The notes under the pieces: generated by a model
What the model was told of the DNA's origin: nothing
Databases searched by the model: none
What the model saw: only the letters and a program-made list of their open reading frames with translations
Assembly (NCBI GenBank): GCA_033964015.1
Contig: CM066924.1
Span: 620,001-684,000 of the forward strand
DNA length: 64,000 nucleotides
Source: Scolanthus callimorphus
Lineage: Eukaryota; Cnidaria; Anthozoa; Actiniaria; Edwardsiidae
Direction: 5' to 3'
Made by a program: the position numbers and the translations under genes
Part shown: piece by piece, positions 1 through 13,900 of the stretch
How positions within the stretch are numbered: position 1 is the first letter of the stretch
Layout of the letters: each line of letters starts with the position of its first letter

Positions 1-2
1 GC

Positions 3-3000
3 GTGGCATGCCTGATAGGAATACTCGTGTTCCCTGTGGTGGTAGGCGTGGCGATGGGTTACCTGTGTATTCTACTAGGGGTCAGCGCATACAGAAAACT
101 TAACAAACAGAAAACGCGAGAGGATATCAGCAAAGAGGCGTACCAAAAAATAAAGGTAACTTCAGAAAACAAATTACATTCCTCGAGGGGTTATATTGTT
201 CGCGCCTTTTATAAATTTACTTATTTTTAGTATGTCTAGGCAGGAGCCCATCAACACGAGTCTCCATCTACTCCACTAGGTCTAGCCATATGCACAGGGG
301 TAGAAGAATCAGGAGCCCATTAACAGGAGCCTCCATCTACTCCACTAGGTTTAGCCATATGCACAGGAGTAGAAGAATCAGGAGCCCATCAACAGGAGTC
401 TCCATCTACTCCACTAGGTCTAGCCATATGCACAGGAGTAGAAGAATCAGGAGCCCATCAACAGGAGTCTCCATCTACTCCACTAGGTCTAGCCATATGC
501 ACAGGGGTAGAAGAATCAGGAGCCCATGAACAGGAGTCTCCATCTACTCCACTAGGTCTAGCCATATGCACAGGAGTAGAAGAATCAGGAGCCCATCAAC
601 AGGAGTCTCCACCTACTCCACTAGGTCTAGCCATATGCACAGAAGTAGAAGAATCAGGAGGCCATCAACAGGAGTCTCCATCTACTCCACTAGGTCTAGC
701 CATATGCACAGGAGTAGAAGAATCAGGAGCCCATCAACAGGAGTCTCCATCTACTCCACTAGGTCTAGCCATATGCACAGGAGTAGAAGAATCAGGAGCC
801 CATCAACAGGAGTCTCCATCTACTCCACTAGGTCTAGCTATATACACAGGAGTAGAAGAATCAGGAGTCCATCAACAGGAGTCTCCATCTACTCCACTAG
901 GTCTAGCCATATGCACAGGAGTAGAAGAATCAGGAGTCCATCAACAGGAGTCTCCATCTACTCCACTAGGTCTAGCCATATGCACAGGAGTAGAAGAACC
1001 AGGAGCCCATCAACAGGAGCCTCCATCTACGCCACTGGGTCTAGCCATATGCACAGGAGTAGAAGAACCAGGAGCCCATCAACAGGAGCCTCCATCTACG
1101 CCACTAGGTCTAGCCATATGCACAGGAGTAGAAGAATCAGAAGCCCATCAACAGGAGCCTCCATCTAGAGCCTCCATCTACTCCACAAGGTCTAGCCATA
1201 TGCACAGGAGTAGAAGAATCAGGAGACCATCAACAGGAGCCTCCATCTACGCCACTAGGTCTAGCCATATGCACAGGAGTAGAAGAATCAGGAGCCCATC
1301 AACAGGAGTCTCAGTCACTCCACTAGGTCTAGCCATATGCACAGGAGTAGAAGATTAAGGAGCCCATCAAAAGGAGTCTCCATCTACTCCACTAGGTCAA
1401 GCCATATGCACAGAAGTAGAAGAATCAGGAGCCCATCAACAGGAGTCTCCATCTACTCCACTAGGTCTAGCTATATGCACAGGAGTAGAAGAATCAGGAG
1501 TCCATCTACTCCACTAGGTCTAGCCATATGCACAGGAGTAGAAGAATCAGGAGTCCAACTACTCCACCAGGTCTAGCCATATGCACAGGAGTAGAAGAAT
1601 CAGGAGTCCATCAACAGGAGCCTCCATCTACTCCACTAGGTCTAGCCATATGCACAGGAGTAGAAGAATCAGGAGCCTATCAACAGGAGTCTCAGTCCCT
1701 CCACTAGGTCGAGCCATATGCACAGGAGTAGAAGATTAAGGAGCCCATCAAAAGGAGTCTCCATCTACTCCACTAGGTCTAGCCATATGCACAGGAGTAG
1801 AAGAATCAGGAGTCTACATCTACTCCACTGGGTCTAGCCACACAGGAAATTTCTGCAGAAACCCGCCATTCTTGGTAACAACACGGCTGGCTGCATCCCA
1901 TGGCGAAAGGCAATCCCATTAACGGGAAAATAAATCACACGTGTGGGAAGTTATGAGTTTCACATGGTGGGAATTGGAGAAACCATTCAGCATTATGCCC
2001 ATGGATTAGGCGATTTAATTTTGTTACTTAATTGTTCTAAAACTAACTTCAGACCTGCTTCATTTTCCAATTCGCTGTTACACCTTCGTACCCCTAGATG
2101 GACACTCCTAGGTAATGGAGTCCTACTCTTAACTAATTTTCTTTTTTTAAATAATATTCCTCGATAGGTGGTTTTGGGCGAGCAAGTTATAGACTCGTCA
2201 TTTCCCGATGCCGTGCCATTAAATGTACAAGACAGGGGTACAAGAAACCCGCCAGCCGACGCCCCTACTAAGTATTACTACCATAGGCTTGTCAACCAAA
2301 ATGGGACCAGCAACGGATATGTCAAAACGTGCGGTAAGCGCAAGAGCGCGGGATCAGAAGAGGAGGATAACTCCGCGCATGTGCAAACTTCAGGTGCAGA
2401 GTCCCCGGATGAAGGCAGTGACTCGAGTACGCATGCGTCGTTGGAAGATAACGCTGACAGGACGGACGATGAAAAGAACAATAAGAGGCGCGAGGGCAGA
2501 AGACGATCGAGTACACAGAGTAGTAAGTCTGCTAGTATAACAAACAGTCCTCAGAAAATAAACCTGAGCGGAGATAAAGTTATTGATATTGACATGGAAA
2601 ACGAGAAACAAGGCAGTGGAGCGTTGGGGAGATTGCGGTTTTCGCTAAATTACAACTCAACTAAAAATGAACTACAAGTGACAATTATCAAGGGTTCAGA
2701 CTTTTATATAGCGGATAACAAGGAAGGAATGAACCCTTATGTGAAAATATGCCTTTTGCCGCAAAAGTTCTGCTGGCAGAGAACTCAAATAATCGAAGAC
2801 AACCAAGATCCTATATTCAACGAGACGTTTGTGATATCTGGGTTTTCAAAAGAACGCATGCGCGAGTATACGCTCCGATTTGCGTGGTGAACTATCATGA
2901 TCACTTTAAAGAGAAGTACGCTGATGACGTCATAGGAGATATACATTTCCCATTGTCTGTGCTAAAGCTTCAAGAAAATAATACAGCGGTATCTCTCACG

Positions 3001-4870
3001 AGATGGATGGACCTTAACCCGGTCTTCTATACTAAGGTAAGGAATCTGCTTTGTCTGGTAGAAGCACAGATAATTTTGATGCTAAAAATAGCACACATTC
3101 TAAACTCAGAAAGAATTCTGAGCTCCCAGATGCGGATGATTCATTCTCGTACCCAGAGCTCCCGGCTCGTCATCTCGCGGGGGAGGCTCTGGTGACAGCC
3201 ACCGACGCATGCTCAAAAGAAAATGGTGGTTTTATGCCTCATAATTACTTTTAGAGCGTTCAAGTCGAAGGCATAGGTTGAAAAGACGACAAGGAAACGA
3301 ATGCCAGTGTTTTTTTGACAGATACGTTTTTAAAAAGCGAGATTACGCTTCTTTTACGTACGCGTGCGCGCCATTTCAGCCAATCAGCTAAGTCCCTCAA
3401 ATGGATGTCACCAGAGCCTCCCCTGCGAGCGGACGAGCCGGGAAGCTCTGGGCACCAGCATAAGGAGGCTCTGGTGACAGCCACTGACGCATGCGTAGTG
3501 AGATTTGATGTTCAAAATCAGCCAGCGAGGTGTTCTAGACACTCTACAAGAATTACTCTTTCGTATCTTTTTTGTTTTTAACTTTTTTTATTCTCCGCAG
3601 ATGGACTCGGTCGATCACGGAGACGTCTGCGCATCTCTTTGTTTTCGTCCAATCAGCGGCCGTCTTATTGTCACGATATCGAAAATACGAGCACTGCCCA
3701 AGAATAGACTCGATAGAACCGGTAAGTAAAATTACACTCGTACCCAGTTATTTTTACGACTCCGCCGGGTTGCCTGTGGTTCTTCAAATCTCTTCACCAG
3801 ACCCTTTGGCCGAGGAATACAAAATAAGCTGCAAACTTCATTATAACAATATAGTTGATGCCCCGCGGGCGTAAATATGTTTTGGGCCCGACTTAGGCTC
3901 ATTTTAGCCCGAGCGCAGCGAGAAGCGAGCACTGAGAAGGGCCCAAAACATATTTACGCCCAAGAACATCAACTACATTACTATTATGATAACTTTGGAG
4001 AGTATTGAGTACAAAAGCGAGAATTTATGGTGAGAATCATAACGCCGATTGACTCACGCGGGCTCTAATATATCTAAGTTATAATAATAGATATTAGAAG
4101 ACGAATTACGTGTAGAAATCTTTATACTTTATCTACTCTATTCAATCAAAAATATCGCCCTACTTTCCTTAAAATCAGCCGATGGAAATGGATGCTTTCT
4201 CTGAGTCGGTATATATATTACTAGGCTGACAAAATGGGGGCTTACTGAAGCTCTTTCAATTCTTAGCCGCAAGCGCAAAAAATGTAGACTATTCTCACTG
4301 AGTCCCAGCATTATCAACTCATTCGTGTCAGCAGTTGGTTTGAGAACATAGCGGTGGGATGGTATCTATGGAAGGCGCAATGTATTAGTGGTGGGCGTTG
4401 GTCTCATTGTGTTGTTCATACATTCCCTCCCTTTATTTCCCATTATCTTTGGTTTCGCTGGGTTTCCTCTCCCTATATCTTATACAATACAATGGGACCA
4501 GTGAGATGTTGTCGAAGTTTATTTATAGCTACGATATAACGCGCGCTCTGAATGGTCCAAATCTATGCTTTATTTCACCGATAAAGTAATGGTTCTCCCA
4601 TGCTATATCTTAAAAGCATTAGAGCAAAACTTTCAAAGTTCTGTGCAGGCACAAGCCTGCAGAGAGCCCTCAAGCCCTGGGAAACAAAGTGCCATATAGG
4701 GGAGGGGGGGGGGAGGGGGCAGAGAGCCCTCGAGCCCTGGGAAACAAAGTGCCATATAGGGGAGGGGGGGAGGGGGCAGAGAGCCCTCGAGCCCTGGGAA
4801 ACAAAGTGCCATATAGGGGGGGGGGAGGGGGTAGAGAGCCCTCGAGCCCTGGGAAACAAAGTGCCATATA

Positions 4871-4905
<35 letters not shown>

Positions 4906-7900
4906 AGGGGGTAGAGAGCCCTCGAGCCCTGGGAAACAAAGTGCCATATAGGGGGGGGGGGGGGGGGAGGGGGCAGAGAGCCCTCGAGCCCTGGGAAACA
5001 AAGTGCCATATAGGGGGGGTGAGGGGGCAGAGAGCCCTCGAGCCCTGGGAAACAAAGTGCCATATAGGGGGGGGGGAGGGGGCAGAGAGCCCTCGAGCCC
5101 TGGGAAACAAAGTGCCATATAGGGGGGGGGGGGGGAGGGGGCAGAGAGCCCTCGAGCCCTGGGAAACAAAGTGCCATATAGGGGGGGGAGGGGGCAGAGA
5201 GCCCTCGAGCCCTGGGAAACAAAGTGCCATATAGGGGGGGGGGGGAGGGGGCAGAGAGCCCTCGAGCCCTGGGAAACAAAGTGCCATATAGGGGGGGGGG
5301 GGGGAGGGGGTAGAGAGCCCTCGAGCCCTGGGAAACAAAGTGCCATATAGGGGAGGGGGGGGGGGGGGGGGGGGTTGGTGGAGGGGGCAGAGCGCCCTCG
5401 AGCCCTGGGAAACAAAGTGCCATATAGGAGGGGGGGGGGAGGGGGTAGAGAGCCCTCGAGCCCTGGGAAACAAAGTGCCATATAGGGGGGGGGGGGGGGG
5501 GAGGGGGTAGAGAGCCCTCGAGCCCTGGGAAACAAAGTGCCATATAGGGGAGGGGGGGGGGAGGGGGCAGAGAGCCCTCGAGCCCTGGGAAACAAAGTGC
5601 CATATAGGGGGGGGGGGGAGGGGGCAGAGAGCCCTCGAGCCCTGGGAAACAAAGTGCCATATAGGGGGGGTTAGGGGGCAGAGAGCCCTCGAGCCCTGGG
5701 AAACAATGTGCCATATAGGGGGGGGGGGGGAGGGGCAGAGAGCCCTTGAGCCCTGGGAAACAAAGTGCCATATAGACTTCTGGCTTAAACTTGCCAGCCC
5801 TAGTACTTCCCAAAAATTATCTAAAATTGCTTACCATGACTGTCAGAACTCAGAAAACAAAACATTTTGGAGCACGAAAGTAAAAAATCGACTGAACCAG
5901 ATAGGATTCGCAGAAATCTGGCTCAACCAAGACAGACTCAGAGAAAACACCAACTTAATTGGGCAAACTATTAAACAACGAATCAAAGATATTGAAATTC
6001 AGACATGGCTAGGCGAGATCCACAATGACTGCAGAAAAGAGAGCAACCAACAAAATAAGTTAAGAACGTTTAGGAAATTTAAGATATCTTACGATTTGGA
6101 ACCTATCTTAATCAAGTCCCCAATATTAAACACAGAACTGCATTAACAAAATAACGAATAAGTAGCCATAAACTAGAAATCGAAGTCGGGCGACACAAGA
6201 AGCCATATCAAAAAGTAGAGGAAAGACTTTGCCGTTTATGTTGCAATGGAGAAATAGAAGATGAAAAACACTTCCTATTAAATTGTAGTTATTTTAAAAT
6301 TGAACGGAATAAACTTTTCAAACAGATAGAGCAGTCATGGAAAATTAAGACAAGCAGAATATCAGACAATGAGCTCTTCCTCTTACTGATAAATCCACCT
6401 GAAACCTTAAGCAAAATTATTTCAAAGTATATTTTAATGCATTTACTGCAAGACAGAATTTTCTTTCCTTTAATGGCCAATCACTGGAAAAAATTCCAAA
6501 ATTCCACATGTGATCTCATAAGGGTTTTCTGTGGTTTTTAAGAAAACCATACTGAAATGTAAACCCATAGCAGGTTTTTATGTGTTTTTTTCGTGGTTTA
6601 CCTGGACAAACCACAGTAAAACATAGGGTGTTTTTTTAATGTCCTTTCTGTTCGCATGGTTTGTTGGAATTCCTAATTGTTTAATATGAAATCCAAAAAT
6701 GGTATAAAATTTTCTATTCTACGAAATACCAAACTGTTATTGTCTTTTTCTTCCAAAGGATTCCATATAACCATACCAGATTGTCAATAGTACACATACT
6801 TGGGAAATGTGAAAGCCACACGAAAAACATTCTAAAACCACAAGACTAGAAAGCAAACATGTTATTGTCGTTTTCTTAGAAAGGATTCCATAATAACCAT
6901 ACTAGATTGTCAATAGTACACATACTTGGGAAATGCGAAAAACAAACGAGAAATTTGTAAAACCATAAGACTAGAAACCAAATATGGTATTGTCGGTTTC
7001 TTAGAAATGATTCCATAATAACCATACTAGATTGTCAATAGTACACATACTTGGGAAATGCGAAAAACACACGAGAAATTTCTAAAACCATAAGACTAGA
7101 AACCAAACATGTTATTGTTGGTTTCTTAGAAAGGATTCCATAATAACCATACTAGATTGTCAATAGTACACATACTTAGGAAATGCGAAAAACACACGAG
7201 AAATTTCTAAAACCATAAGACTAGAAACCAAACATGTTATTGTCGGTTTCTTAGAAATGATTCCATAATAACCATACTAGATTGTCAATAGTACACATAC
7301 TTGGGAAATGCGAAAAACACACGAGAAATTTCTAAACCATAAGACTAGAAACCAAACATATTATTGTCGGGTTCTTAGAAAGGATTCCATAATAACCATA
7401 CTAGATTGTCAATAGTACACATACTTGAGAAATGCGAAAAACACACGAGAAATTCGAAAACCATAAGACTAGAAACCAAACATGTTATTGTCGTTTCTTA
7501 TTAAGGATTCCATAATAACCATACTAGATTGTCAATAGTACACATACTTAGGAAATGCGAAAAAACACACGAGAAATTTCTAAAACCATAAGACTAGAAA
7601 CCAAACATGTTATTGTCGGTTTCTTAGAAAGGATTCCATAATAACCATACTAGATTGTCAATAGTACACATACTTGGGAAATGCGGAAAACACACGAGAA
7701 ATTTCGAAAACCATAAGACTAGAAACCAAACATGTTATTGTCGTTTTCTTATTAAGGATTCCATAATAAACATGCTAGATTGTCAGTAGTACACATACTT
7801 GGGAAATGCGAAAAACTCACTAAAAACTTTCTTAAACCATAAGACTAGAAACCAAACATGTTATTGTCCTTTCCTAGAAATGATTCCATAATAACCATAC

Positions 7901-10900
7901 TAGATTGTCATAGTACACATACTTGGGAAATGCGAGAGCCACACGAGAAACTTTCTAAAAGCAAGAAATAAATGTGATTATAAGCGTTTGAACGTGATCA
8001 GCGTTTGCTGGTACAGCGAGATAAGTGTAATATACAGCTATTTCAAAAAACCTTGTCGGAAGCCGTACGCGCCCAGACCGCAAAGTTGTCTGGGTAGGAG
8101 GTCTTCAGTCGCCTCACTTCTTGAGTACGACGCTAATAAACTACTCGAGACATTTCTAGCTTGAAACAAAGGTCTCTTTCGTAGAATTCTTGCACTCAGA
8201 CCAGCGAGGTTTCATCAAAATAGGATATTTAGTTTCTACCCGGTCTGGGCGCGTAGGCTTGAGCGCTCACAAGACCGACAACATTTATTGAAATAGCTGT
8301 TGTGTAAATCTTTCGTGAGCCTTACACTACTACTTTTGTTATACCGAACTGCATTTCATATTCTTGTGGTGTATATCAAACTTGGAGTACAGTAGGGGGT
8401 ATCCTTTAGCAATAGTTTAACATATTTCGATCGTTATTGTCGTGAATACTTTGAATAATATCCCAGCTAAAGTGGATCCCGTTTTCCTCTTTAAACATCT
8501 CTTTTGCACGAAATTTCAAAGTTGGTGTTCAATTTAATTGCTTCAGATTAGAGAGTCTTAGCCAATTCGGTGGAACCAAAATAAACAAATGAATAAATTA
8601 TTAGCAGATAAATAAAAAAATCTCAATTTTGGCTCCACCGAATTGGCTAAGACTTTCTAAATATCAGAGGCAAATAAATAACAACAGTCTTGTTATTTCG
8701 TGCAAAAGTGATAGCAAAATTTTGTTTTAGAGATGTTTAAAGAGGAAAAGGGGGTCCACTGTAGCCGGAATATTATTAAAAGTATTAAAAGTTGGCTTAA
8801 TGCAAATAAAGATCGCAATATGTAAAAACTATTGCCAAATGACACATCCTACTGTCCTCCAAGTTTTATATCCGTTACACGAACATTATAAAAGTTATGA
8901 CCAAATTCATATTTACAGAAAAATGCGCTTGGACTTTTCATGGAGTCATCTTAAGTAACGCACATCCGGACATCGTTATCCACTCAGAACTCGTCTCTCC
9001 AAATATTTTGATGCCACGTGCCTCGTACTATACTCAGTATACTACTGAATTGAATAACGTTAAGACGGTTGTTTTCTCTGACCCAAGCTTGTCTTGACTC
9101 TGGGACTGGACGACATTTTTATAGAAGTAACCATGTATGTTCTTTTGGCGTAAGTGTACTTTCTGTACTGAAGCTCTCCATGGCTCCTCATCATCTCCTT
9201 GAATTTGCAACATATCACCTGGTTGCGGGCAGCCTGGGACAAGTACTCCCCCTGGTAATGGAACAGTACGTCTGTTTGGGTCGATCACCGCGAATCGATC
9301 TGTTCAGGCAGCATCATTATTTTCCTGTTGATGCAACTGATAGGAAAAGCTTTGCCTGTTTGGCAAGGCTGCACATAGATGCCATCACTAAACTTGTGAT
9401 GTATAGGTTCTCCTATGTCATCTAAGACGACTTTATAAACATCACCAATTGCAAATGCAACTTTAACGTCATTAATCTGTACAGCTAAAAAGTTTAAAAT
9501 CTTTAAAACAATGTCATTGTTGTTGATGTCTGCAACAACACCGTCTCCGCATCTGTATACAGATATCGTAGGTTGACTTGGCTTTAAAACAGCTCTGTAC
9601 CCTCAGCAAATTGAGAAATATCACTAATGTCAGTGTTTAAGTGGCATGCTACGCTTTGGATTTCCTCGTCGGAAAGTGGATAGGGCTTTCCACTACCAAT
9701 AAGGATACCCTTATCTGCTGTTTGGCGATCCTTTCCTTTGCAATATCTAGCCAAATCTTGAGCAGCTGCGAGAGAGGTAGCAGTAAGCTGAAAGAAAGTA
9801 ATGGGAGTATTAAAGTTAACTTTCGTTCCTTTCAAAACTCAATCTACCACTGAGGTCATTCATATGTACCTCTTCCATGTTGCTTTTTCCTCTGTGTTTA
9901 GTCTTAATGGTCAGTGGAGACCAAAACTTCACAAATTCCCTTTGCGCTTCCTTTCGTGCAAACGTCTTCTCTACAAATTTGCGGTTACTCGATTGTTGGA
10001 CATATCTGGAGACAGCTCGCTCAACGTGACACACCAGTAGTTGTCTGGAGCTGAGAACTTAATGATGTCCTCACATAAATGGTAGGCAAGTGAGTGGAGA
10101 TTAATTACACATGCCTGGATTCCATACATCTCCTCTAGCAGTATGGCATATCTATGCGTCAGCTTCTCAAAGTTTTCAATCATATTCACAGTCCACCCGT
10201 TGCGACCAGCATGGAAGACATATTCGACCATTCTGGGTACTGGAGCCCAAGTCCGATACTTCTCATCTGGAATAACCCCGCCAAGAATGTATTCAGACGC
10301 TGGATAAGCAAATCTTTGGAACTCTTCAGCTGGATATGAAAAACAAATAAAAATAAGTACAAAGTCACAAACATAGCACCATACATTATACACAGTTAAA
10401 GCAAGAAGGTAAGGAACAGTATTTTTGTGTCAAATAAAAAAAAAATCGATACGTGCAACTATATTCAACAACATCGTTGATCTGTAGTTACAGCAGTATA
10501 ACATACTGGCACTGCACCTTTCCAATATACAATTGATGATAGGTCTTTAAGGCGGTTTGCTTGATAATCTACAGTGCATGCCGAAAAGATATATGTCAGG
10601 GACAATAACAACAAAAGGATGCGCAAAACAGATGCATTGTAAATCATTTTAGATTATGCTAACCTGCGGTCCATGGCATTTGCCGGAGTCGTTTTCTCAG
10701 TTCCTGTATGTCAGTATCATCTGCAGAAAGGAAGCGCTCAAGATGATTTTTGACAATGTTCAGGGGCAGTAGATGGGATGCATCATACACTAAATCTTCT
10801 AATATGTTAAACCCATATAACGAGTTTAAGCGATGGAGCAGCGATATACCCAGAAAACCACAGTCTCTAGATAACGTATCAAATACTGTGATCCGTTCTT

Positions 10901-13900
10901 CTTGTTCTACAGCACGCATCGATGGCAGTTCGTCTGACAGAGTTCTTTTCTTGTATGGATAACGATGGTGCTTCCTGTGCTCGTCATAATAGTAGTGCTT
11001 AGATTCTGCAACCCAAGTACCTGTTGAAATAAAATCAATTTGGGGAGTAATCTTTCCTCAAGAACATATTCTAAACGGAGTCACGTGGTATGACTTCATC
11101 AATGACGACCTACTTTCTATTGAATTTTTAAATAAATACAAGGTGACAGGTCCTTTTGTGGTACATATAGGTATACACCTGTTTGGAAAAACATTGCACT
11201 GAAAAAAATGCATCTGACTTTTGTCTCAAATCTGACAATCAAGACAATGAAGAACAAAAGATGACTGTATGTATAAATATTTTGAGCAATGTGTTTTTAA
11301 ACGAGTGACGTGTCTATGCCTTTATTATAAAAATGTATCAAAAATACCTGTTACATGACATCTCCTGCAACCTTTCTTTCCACCAGCTCCTTTACTCTTT
11401 GCCACCTCACACTGGGCAGGGTGATCACCGGTCCATAGCAATAACAGGTGTCTTATCTTCATATTGCCTGGGGGGAATGCTGCAGTGCCTGCATGGTTGA
11501 TGTCATATCCTAATAATAAATATGAAATGTAAGAGGCACCATGTAATGTGATAGGTTTAAGAATATGCTCCAAAAGTAAATCTTACATCCTAAATTACAT
11601 GTAGGACATTTGGCATCTGTAGAAAAACAGATGCAAATATCCCAAGGCCAAATGACAGTGTTCAACTTTTCCCTATAACTATCACATAAAGCCTGTTTAC
11701 AATTTGACTAGCTTCTGATTTTACTAGTCAGAGAAGGTTGTATACAGCGATTTACGAGTTCTGGTTTACAGTATTGCTAACAAATACTGGTAAAGCAATA
11801 CAATTAATACAAAATTTGATACAGTTTCCCCTTTTAATAGGCATGCAACAGCCTAGTATCTAAGTACCATCTAGTATCTTACCATCTATAAATCCTTCTT
11901 CCAAGTCTTGCACCAATGGAAAAAGGAATGGATCTAAGCTATTTGGTCTTTTATCTGGCAGCTGATATGATGGTACAAATCCAACTGTATATATTTCATC
12001 TGTATGTAGCCTGTCATCCTTACTCATTGTAGCAATGCTTACTTCAATACCACCTGTAACACATAAATACTGGTAAAGTTTATAAAATAACACTGGTGGC
12101 TGATTGATCAAGAGTGTCAACAAACATAAGCATTTCAGAAAGCCAAAAATACTCCCAAACCACCGGGGGGGGGGGGGGGGGACTCCTATATTTTTTGGTC
12201 TGGGATGATCGTCAGAAATTTTCAGTTTCACCCCTAAAACTTTTATCTTTTAGTAAAAGATACCAAACATGGCGGGCCATGACGTGGCTCAAAAAATTTA
12301 TTACCCTAAAAGATGTAGCCTGCGAACATCCGATACACGCGAGCTTAACTCTTAGGTTAGTACCGTCTGCGCATTAACGGTCGATCGCTTGTGTTACATC
12401 CCCTGCGGAGTAGGAGACTAATCTTTTCCGACATGACTCTTCCAGTATGTAAATACAGTGAGCTTCTCGATCTGGGCCTTTGAGTCGGTACGAACCCAAT
12501 TCTAAATCGAGAATCTCTTTCCAGAACAAGAGGAGAGAATAAAAGCCTTCTTTTACTTGTAAACTTGCCAACAGGACTGAAACGATACAGTAAATCGCTG
12601 ATCTATCAGTGCTTGCCGCGATGCTGAAATCAACTTCGAAGGGTTACGTGGAACGAAGGATAAAGTTCGCAACTCCGAAGGAATATCAAAAACCAAATGT
12701 TTAGTTTTGCCGTCGACAAGTGTCGTGGTTTTGCGCGAAACAATTGATTTTGAATAGCCTATGGTGTAAAGAAAATAGAAGTCGTTCGTTCCGCGTCAAA
12801 ACTCACATGCGCTAAAATCGTAATCAAAACATTGCACCGAGCGAGCAACGGAAAATACTGGCCCGAGTGTGTTTCACCAATCAGTGGCTCGATAGAACGA
12901 GAGCCAATGACAGCGCGTTATAGATATTCCCACTAGCACACAGGGGGCAACACAAGCGATTGACCGTTAATTCGCAGACGGTACTAACCCTAAAGGTTAA
13001 GATCGCGTGTACCGGATGTTCGCAGGCTAAAAAGATGAGGTCTTATGTGCCAAGTAGGCGCCTAAAAGAGACCATTAAACCACCATGATTTTACACCCTA
13101 GAAGATACGAAGATCATCCCCGACCAAAAAATATGGAAGCCACCCCCCTCCCCCGGGCCCAAAACACAATTTAAAAAAAAGAAAAAAGCATCCTCACCTT
13201 CTTAAATTTACAAAATTTTCATATCCTACAAACTCTTGCATTTGATTTCTAACTGTCAAACTGCATTCTGAATTCCATCAATCATACACCCAAACATCTC
13301 TTGTGATTGCTAGAAATGGTTCTGGGAATTTCCCAATCTCAATTCCATCTGATTAGATCAAATTATGTTTACATTGTCTGAAGGACAGGCCTTGAGAGCT
13401 GAAGGAACAATCACAAGTAATGTTTCATTGTTTGATTGACGGAATCCAGAGCACAGTTTGACATTTGGAAATCAAATGGGATAATTCATAGAATTATGAA
13501 AATGGCAGTAGCATACAACAGACAGCAAAAAACATTCCATTTGTAGTGGAGAGCTATCCAATAATGAACTGTGAGCAAGTTGTTTTCAGTTGGCTGCTAA
13601 TTTTGCTAACTATTTTTGGAGGCGTATTCGCGTACATAGTAGAATAATGTACATGAAGACTGGACCCCCTAATATTTGAACAGTGTAGCCTCCTCCGCAG
13701 GCGTCTCGTTGTGTTTTGAAACACCTATTTCGCGATTAGTTGGACTTCCGCTCCCCCCAGTTTTCTCTTTTGCTTCCGGTTTGAACTCGTTCTCAGGTTC
13801 CGCTCTGCCAAAAAAGCCAACGAAGCGATGCAATATGCTAGAAACACAGAAATTACATGGAGATGCCTGCGGAGGAGGCTATGAACAGCGTACAGTACCT

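Noticed and set aside
290..1576. MHRSRRIRSPSTG repeat ORFs
   Set aside because: A 69-bp intronic minisatellite whose unit length is a multiple of three keeps frames open by chance.
4575..5813. Proline-rich ORFs of up to 412 residues on the minus strand
   Set aside because: They follow the G-rich tandem array in all frames, with no splice or domain support.
6730..7965. CRISPR array
   Set aside because: Repeats of 125 bp are contiguous with no unique spacers, in eukaryotic DNA.
12374..12571. 65-codon minus-strand ORF as a transposase exon
   Set aside because: It lies inside the later 714-bp insertion, and the small exon at 13899-13946 supplies the missing piece in phase.
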